Assembly (NCBI RefSeq): GCF_022682495.2
Contig: NC_071392.1
Coordinates: forward strand, 70,082,097 to 70,146,096
Origin: Desmodus rotundus
Lineage: Eukaryota > Chordata > Mammalia > Chiroptera > Phyllostomidae
Reading direction: 5' to 3'
Length of the DNA: 64,000 nucleotides
The notes under the pieces were generated by a model, which was given only the letters and a program-made list of their open reading frames with translations, was not told where the DNA came from and searched no databases. Both the position numbers and the translations under genes were made by a program. This document shows, piece by piece, positions 58,140 to 64,000 of this stretch. The first letter of the stretch is position 1. Each line of letters begins with the position of its first letter.

Positions 58140-58308
58140 AAGAACTTCTTAAAAATTTTTTATTGGTTGAGAGAGAGAGACATTGATTTGTTGTTCCACT
58201 TATTTATGTACTCATTGGTTGCTTCTTGTATGTGCCCTGACCAGGGATCAAATCCACAACCTTGGCGATCAGGAGGACAATGCTGTAAACAACTGAGCCA
58301 CCCAGCCA
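58140..58308 (-). mobile_element. VES-type SINE with target duplication
   Basis: On the minus strand: GTCCTGGCTGGGTGGCTCAG, GGTTGTGGATTTGATCCCTGG, TCAGGGCACATACAAGAAGC, then a short tail. The flanks ACCATTCTGTTTTT and ACCATTCTATTTTT differ at one base. Confidence 0.92.
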
Positions 58309-59488
58309 GGACCATTCTATTTTTCAAGTTTATTTAAATTATAATCCAGTTGTAGGTAAAGATTAAAAGCATTCAACAGTGTAAAAAGTAACATTAAATT
58401 TTAATTAACACTCAATTTGGTTTTACTAATTGATTTACAATAAAGATTACAACAATGTCTTTGTCAGCCAGGAGATTAAATATATTTCTCACATGCATAC
58501 ATAGGCAGGCATATACCATGCATGTCTTATTTGTGTGATACATTTAGTTTATGATAACTGTAGATCCACTTTCCAATTGTAATACTGACCATCACTGCCA
58601 TCCTACATTAGAATCTCCAAACATCACTAAATAAAGTGAACACAGTTTAAACTTGCACCAGTATAAGCACTAACAGGAATTTCTTATTATTCTAGATAAT
58701 AGGCTGTTAAATCATGACCTTTTATCATTGCACATAATATTCAGCAAGGCAGTCTATAAAGCAGCACTGAAAAGAAAATTAAAAATCTACAATTATCAAA
58801 TTCCAGATTCCTCCTGGTTACCTTGCTCCATCTCTTCTGTAACAACGTATAAACCAGAGTAGAGAGTAGGCTGAAGGGTGCGAGTCATACTAAACCTCCT
58901 TAAGAAGTATACTGGTAAACAGCAGAGATGCCCAACACAGCCCATCTAAAACTAGCATGCTAAGACTATTGAAAGAGTTATCTCAAAACAGCTACATACC
59001 ATAAATTCAGAAAAGCAAATAGTGGTAGCCCCCAACATACAAGGAGTTTTGTTACTCTATAAAATACCTGAAAAATCACAAAATATATTTTCCATTATTT
59101 TTCTGAATAAAACATTTTAAATATAAGAATACCAAGAAGTTAATAAACATGATAAATAGTATCATACTTAAACAAAGAACCAAAACACGCTTCATCAGGA
59201 AATTCTTCCAACATATCAGCTCCAAAAGCAAGCATACTATCATCATTAATATCCCTTCAAAAATTCTTAACACTATGACATGAAACATCACAATAAGTAC
59301 TGTAAATGACTACATTATTTACAGACATAACTAATAACTACCAAAAAGATAATGGTAAGATCTTTGAACATCAACAATATTTAGTAAAGAATCCAAGTAC
59401 ATAATAAAACTGCATTCTCATATACAAGCAACTAGGTAGAAATTATTACAAGAAGCCCACAAGACCAACAAAAATTAGAGAATACTAA
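58309..59488. other. Unassigned AT-rich sequence
   Basis: No repeat or gene recognised. Confidence 0.4.
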
Positions 59489-59494
59489 AACTGA

Positions 59495-59690
59495 ACCCTG
59501 ACTAGTGTGGTTCAGTGGACTGAACACCAGCCTACAAACCAAAGGATCACTGGTTTGATTCCCAGTCAGGGCACATGCTTGGATTGCAGGCCAGTAGAGG
59601 GCGTGCGAGAGGCAAGTACACATTGATGGTTCCCTCCTTCTCCCTCCCTATCCCTCTTTAAAAATAAATAAATCTTAAAAAAAAAAAAAG
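59495..59690 (+). mobile_element. VES-type SINE with target duplication
   Basis: The head is CCCTGACTAGTGTGGTTCAG, the B-box-like segment GGTTTGATTCCCAGTCAGGG, then GGCCAGTAGAGGGCGTGCG and a CT-rich part. The tail is AAAAATAAATAAATC plus poly-A. ACTAAAACTGA occurs at both ends. The CTCF-like motif lies at 59591-59604. Confidence 0.93.
59591..59604 (+). promoter_or_regulatory. CTCF-like motif inside a VES SINE
   Basis: CCAGTAGAGGGCGT matches the CTCF core except at the last base. A four-base loss before it (relative to the other SINEs) does not disturb the core. Confidence 0.35.
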
Positions 59691-60569
59691 ACTAAAACTG
59701 AGCCAGAGTTCATGTAATTAATAGAATTTGTAACATTTTTTAAAGAAATAACTCAATATAATAAATAAATGAAGATATGACACATTTCTTTACAACAAAC
59801 CTACATATTGTAAAAATGTCAATTTTTTAAATTCCTATATTTTCTGGAATATTAATCACACTATCAATAAAAATTCATCGACAAAAATAAATCAAAACAA
59901 CTTGAAAGAATAAAACATGTTGTCAAATACACTAAAAGGGAAAACTGGAAGGGACAAAGGAGGTCAGCACTCAACCTGATAACATTTATTACAAGATAAT
60001 AATCATTGACATCCTACTATACTACCAAAAAATTAGAAAAGATTGATGTAAACAATTAGAAGTCCCAGAAAAGATCTAACTATATGGAATGTAATATAAT
60101 AAATTAGATATCAAACCAAAGAATTGAGAAGAATTACTTGATAACTAGATAATGATCACCATAGAAAACTTTCCGTTCAAGTCCACACCTCATAGCGTGC
60201 AACATGCCACAGCCACCATAAATAACTTTTAAATCAGTTTATCAAAATTGAGGTAGAAAACTGAGTATTTTAGTATTCTATGAAGAGATTAATTTCCCTC
60301 AAGACCTGCTATGGGAGATAACACAGTCAAAGCAAATAAAATCCAAGTATCTGAGTATACAAATAAATAAATAAAAATTAGAACCTCTCTGCACACCATA
60401 AGATAGCAGAAACAGAAAGCCCACTTCAATTCTCAGCTCTTCCTTCTAAAATCATCCTAAGAAAGGAGAACTGAAGACCTTCAGCCTGAGTCAACTAAAT
60501 TCAAATTTAATGAGCCCAATTCATACAAAGTGTGCTATCCAGAATTTTCTACTCTAAGCATATTATGAC
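59691..60569. other. Unassigned AT-rich sequence
   Basis: No supported feature. Confidence 0.4.
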
Positions 60570-61030
60570 CTGTGAGTGTGTCAGTCAGGGTCCCAAGAGG
60601 AAAGATATGGGACATTTAGAATGGGATACTACGAGGACAGTTTATTTTTAAAAGGGTGACTTATAAGGTGTGGGTGTAAGGGAACCACAAGGCTGGTCCC
60701 CTGGCCTAGACTAGCAGCAACAGACCTGTTAATCCCTGGCTGGAAAAGAAGAGGTGAAGGGACAGCTACTGAAACCTGAGAAATAGAACGTTGTTGCCCT
60801 GTGGAGAGTAGTGAGCTCTGGCTAAGGAGCACAGCCCACTCCAAATAACCTTGCAAGGAAAGAGTGGGTAGAAGGGGAGGAATAAGTAACTTTGACTTTT
60901 TCTGCCCTCCAGTTTCTGCCAGGTTCCCATAGGCCAAACCCAACTAGAAGTCAGAAGGCAAGAATCCACACAGATCTGAAGAAGGATGGGAGGTGGGTCT
61001 AGAGGAACAAAGGAAAGAAATGTGGTCCAA
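60570..61030. mobile_element. Old mammalian interspersed repeat, family unresolved
   Basis: GTGTCAGTCAGGGTCCCAAGAG, TGACTTATAAGGTGTGGGTG and CCATAGGCCAAACCCAACTAG with AAGTCAGAAGGCAAG are a familiar dispersed pattern in mammals, but I cannot name the family. Minus-strand frames of 104 and 94 codons overlap here and are not supported as genes. Confidence 0.4.
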
Positions 61031-62639
61031 CAGCATAAGCCCATCCTCATGACCTCTCTTCTGTTTTAAGTTCTGGTTTGTAGCTTTGTCCTTGCCAGTT
61101 CTGGCCCTGCCCTGAAATCCAGGGAAAGGTCCTTCACAATCTGAAGCCTTCCGCTTTCCCTCTAACCATGTCAGAGACTTCGATGCTTAATATTAAATAA
61201 TACTCAAAGTAATCCTAGTGACTAAAAGTGTGACAATATGGAAAAAATCATTAAGCTCATTATTAGGAAGTCCAGTGTCAAAGGTGCTTGCAATCTGATA
61301 TATGAAAAATAAAGCGCATCCTTTATATATTAAAATTATAAGTATGTGAATATATGTAGTAATATGAAAAATGAGAAAGTTAGTATGTTAAAAATGGTAT
61401 GTATTTATATATTCTAGAAATTCAAAGACCATTTGTAAGGGAACTCACCTTAGATGCAATATGGCTCTAGCAGCAAAGGCATCTGGGAAGCAGTGGACTC
61501 TTAACTCTGTGTAACCTCAGGCTTGGCTTACTGTAAGTTTCATCTATTAAAGCTGTTATAAATTTGAATAAGGCTGCATGTAAGTTCTTTGAAAGTGATC
61601 CTAAATTTTGGCTTTTGGGGGCTTTCCTCCAACACCATTATACTACAAAATACAGACAGAGCAAAGGGGAAGGGAGAAAACAAGAAGGAAAAAAGGAAAC
61701 ACTTATATATATTATCCAATAAGAGCCCAGGCAATGCTTAGTTTGAAAACAATCATGATTTTGCTCTAAAGGACATAAGCTAGAGAGCCTGTCAAGCCTT
61801 TCAGTGACCACAATACCAGAGAGGTGTTTTAAAAATGGAACTATAATCAGGGACAGAGATCAAAAATACATCATATTTGAATGTGGGAGAAGTCACAAAG
61901 GAAAATAATGCTTTAATTTCATATGGTTAAGGTATTAAGAGATTATGTTGATTTTCAGAATTAGCTAAAGATACCTAAGTTAGAAAAAACAAGAGGCTTC
62001 ATTAAAGAAGCAGTACTTTCTAAGAATATCAGATGATTCCCATTTCTGAATGAATGCTAGGCCAAAAGCCTGTACTTATGTAGAAAAATGGGGTATTTTT
62101 CTTTCCCATCAGAAAGTCCACAGAATAAATGCCCTCAGCAACATATAAGGACGGAGAGAAAAAGAAAACCACAGAACCTGATGATACATGTATCTGCCAC
62201 AATGGAAAATGCTATCAAAGTAAGTTTGGGAGGAATGAAACCAGCATGATCATACCACTACTTTGGCCTATGAAGTGTCACTCTCTACTGTCATAAAGTT
62301 AAAACTAAACTTTAGAATAAAGGGATATTTGATGACAAACAGATGACAAACGAGGTGCACTATCCATTAATGACAGTGTTGTAGCCCCAGCTGAAAGCCT
62401 GAAAAGTTGGCTGCCAGATAAACTGACTCAGATCTACTGAACTGCCTGCCATCACTAAGGGAATATAGTTCTGTTTCAAAAGAATCAGATTTTTATCAAC
62501 TTCCTTTGGAATCCTCATCAAAACACCTCTGCTTAAAACACTATCAGCCTCTGACCCTTCCTGGGGCTCGGTCTGAGTCACCCCAGACCTCAAGAGACAG
62601 TGAGTCCCACTAAAGTGCCAGGATTAATCACCTCAAACT
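61031..62639. other. Unassigned sequence
   Basis: No repeat, exon or RNA gene recognised. Confidence 0.4.
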
Positions 62640-63285
62640 CATCACTGCTACACCTACATTCCCAACCCTGAGGAAATCCACCACCATCCACCCAGTCAAA
62701 ATGTCCAAAAGTTTGGAGTCATCATAAAATCTTAACCTTTTCCTCCTACTCATTCAATCAAGTCCCACTGATCCTCCCAACACGGTATCTCTTTACCCCA
62801 CTGCTCAGCTACTATCTTAGTTCAGGTTGTCACGTTTTTGCCAAGACCTGCCCTGACACCTTGCCTTCCTCTAATCTATCCTTACATTTGCCCAGAATAG
62901 TGTTTCTAAAATCACTCATCCAACCTTATTCTCTTCTCTTAAAAACTCTTTGCTAGGTCTCACTTTTCACAATGAAGCCCAAACTCCTGCAAAAGGCTCT
63001 ACATCTACTTCCCACCTATCTGCCAAATTTCATGTCTGGCTAAGTGACCCTCCCCAAAGCCTGCTCTCCAACCTGCTAGTTCGTGCCCTGATGCCTTCAC
63101 ACAGCTGGTTCGACCTGCTTTGAATTCTCCCCACCTCTTAGTCCCCTCCACTTCTCCATATATTAATCAACTACTTACTTTTCAAGATGTTCCAGTTTCA
63201 CTTCTTTCGTGACGTCTATCCTGAAGACACATTCCACAAAGACCTGACTTCTGTCTTCTGTGATTCTATATATTATAACCATCTA
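62640..63285 (+). mobile_element. L2 fragment, long
   Basis: AAATCACTCATCCAACCTTATTC, CAATGAAGCCCAAACTCCTGC, AAAAGGCTCTACATCTACTTC and GTGCCCTGATGCCTTCACACAG follow the L2 ORF2-end/3' order. No open frame is kept. Confidence 0.7.
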
Positions 63286-63631
63286 TAGTAGGCAATTGGA
63301 TATGCATGAGCAGAGTAGGAATGACAGACCAGAGCAGAGGGTCCCCGGTGCCTAGCAACAGGCAAAAAACCCTTGCATGGCCACTCCCTTAAACATTAAT
63401 CCCCAGAGATGACATCTACGCTTCAGCCATGTGTGAACTCCAGGCCCCAAAAAGCAGCAAAACCAGACAAGAGATGGCCACGGCTGACATCAGGACACAA
63501 CCCTGAGGAGGCATACCTGAAAAGCTGATGAATACTCTTTTATTGAGATCCTCCCCTAAGAGCTCCAGACTAAAGCCTTCAGGATGGAGGACCCAGTGCA
63601 GCTCTCTCTGTGGAGCACAGAGATGCCTTTC

Positions 63632-63639
63632 CCTATTCC
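63632..63639 (+). repeat. hAT target-site duplication, left
   Basis: CCTATTCC, identical to 63852-63859; 8 bp as expected of hAT transposons. Confidence 0.92.
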
Positions 63640-63851
63640 ACAGGTGGCAAACACAAGGCTCGTGGCCGAATTCAGCCCTCCACCTTGTTTTATCTGGCCC
63701 AGCACCTTGTTTTTACCTGGCAGCAGTGCTGAGCTCTCGTTTAACTGTTAAGGAGTAGTTACATTTATACAGCCCTAAAATGACATTCAGCCCTTTGAAG
63801 GCAACTGCGAGACTGATGTGGCACCGGTGAAAATGAGTTCCACACCCCTGT
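63640..63851 (-). mobile_element. Non-autonomous hAT element (MITE), intact ends
   Basis: The ends are ACAGGTGGCAAAC and the complement of ACAGGGGTGTG. Inner CCTTTGAAGGCAACTGCGAG and GAAAATGAGTTCCACACCCC are shared with the copy at 21423 in opposite orientation. It is 212 bp with an exact 8-bp target duplication. Confidence 0.92.
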
Positions 63852-63859
63852 CCTATTCC
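63852..63859 (+). repeat. hAT target-site duplication, right
   Basis: CCTATTCC, the second copy. Confidence 0.92.
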
Positions 63860-64000
63860 CTTCCCCTCAGGCACGTTTTCCTTGCTTCTTTCTTTCCCCT
63901 AAACTCCAATGGCCCTTCTTTTGCCTCTGTAACTTGTTCCCTGAGCCCATTTCTTCTACAGCTCACTTCTTATACCTGTGACTTTCTACATAAACTTTCT

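Larger units (their letters stand above)
63300..64000 (+). mobile_element. LTR-like sequence, cut by window end and by a hAT MITE
   Basis: GGTCCCCGGTGCCTAGCAACAG, GAATACTCTTTTATTGAGATCC, then CTGTAACTTGTTCCCTGAGCC and CTTTCTACATAAACTTTCT resemble the U3-R part of a gamma-type LTR. The ends are not visible, so this is tentative. The MITE at 63640 interrupts it. Confidence 0.35.

Noticed and set aside
1..64000. CRISPR array, prokaryotic operon or phage
   Set aside because: Repeat types, very low coding density and composition are those of a mammalian nuclear genome; no regularly spaced repeats with unique spacers exist.

Overview
The window is mammalian, almost certainly bat, nuclear DNA. The evidence is the repeat content. 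There are ten copies or fragments of VES-type tRNA-derived SINEs, whose head reads CCTGGCTGGTGTGGCTCAG and whose inner part reads CCCCAGTAGGGGGC. There are lineage-specific LINE-1 tails ending GACAACTGTAATAGCATAATC-AATAAA or TTGTACTTGAACAACAATAAA. Older mammalian layers (MIR, L2, MER5A, MaLR LTRs, L1M) lie beneath. VES SINEs point to Yangochiroptera. This sub-type (with the AGTAGGGGGCGC block) looks more noctilionoid than vespertilionid, but that is inference and I would not name a family.

I find no host protein-coding exon, rRNA, tRNA or CRISPR that I can support. Open reading frames are short, overlap on both strands, and fall mostly in repeats. The window is intergenic or deep intronic. 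What can be annotated is a transposable-element landscape: (1) 0-4.5 kb: an old antisense L1 interrupted by a VES SINE, then an antisense ORF1-only LINE (half-L1). (2) 8-9 kb: two mariner derivatives in inverted orientation. (3) 9.2-11.2 kb: an LTR with target duplication, then an ancient HAL1/L1ME-like ORF1-type region carrying (AGC)n and (CA)n. (4) 11.5-17.7 kb: L2 and MIR fragments, ending in two abutting MIRs. (5) 17.7-19.7 kb: a complete ORF1-only LINE with a perfect 17-bp target duplication. (6) 19.9-20.6 kb: a MaLR LTR split by a SINE. (7) 21.4 kb: a hAT MITE between 27-bp direct repeats. (8) 26.4-33.7 kb: a cluster of six LTR-like sequences. (9) 38.7-43.3 kb: L1 3' ends, a third ORF1-only LINE that still carries a stub of ORF2 reverse transcriptase, and L2. 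(10) 46.3-59.7 kb: MaLR LTR, L1 fragments, SINEs, a mariner relic and MER5A. (11) 60.5-64 kb: an old repeat, L2, and an LTR-like region broken by a hAT MITE with an exact 8-bp target duplication.

The most interesting pattern is four ORF1-without-ORF2 LINE-1 derivatives of at least two ages. One of them preserves the apparent deletion junction into reverse transcriptase. The second is that three VES SINEs carry a close match to the CTCF core motif. I see no new gene system here. The remaining sequence, about half the window, is AT-rich and unassigned, and is listed as such.
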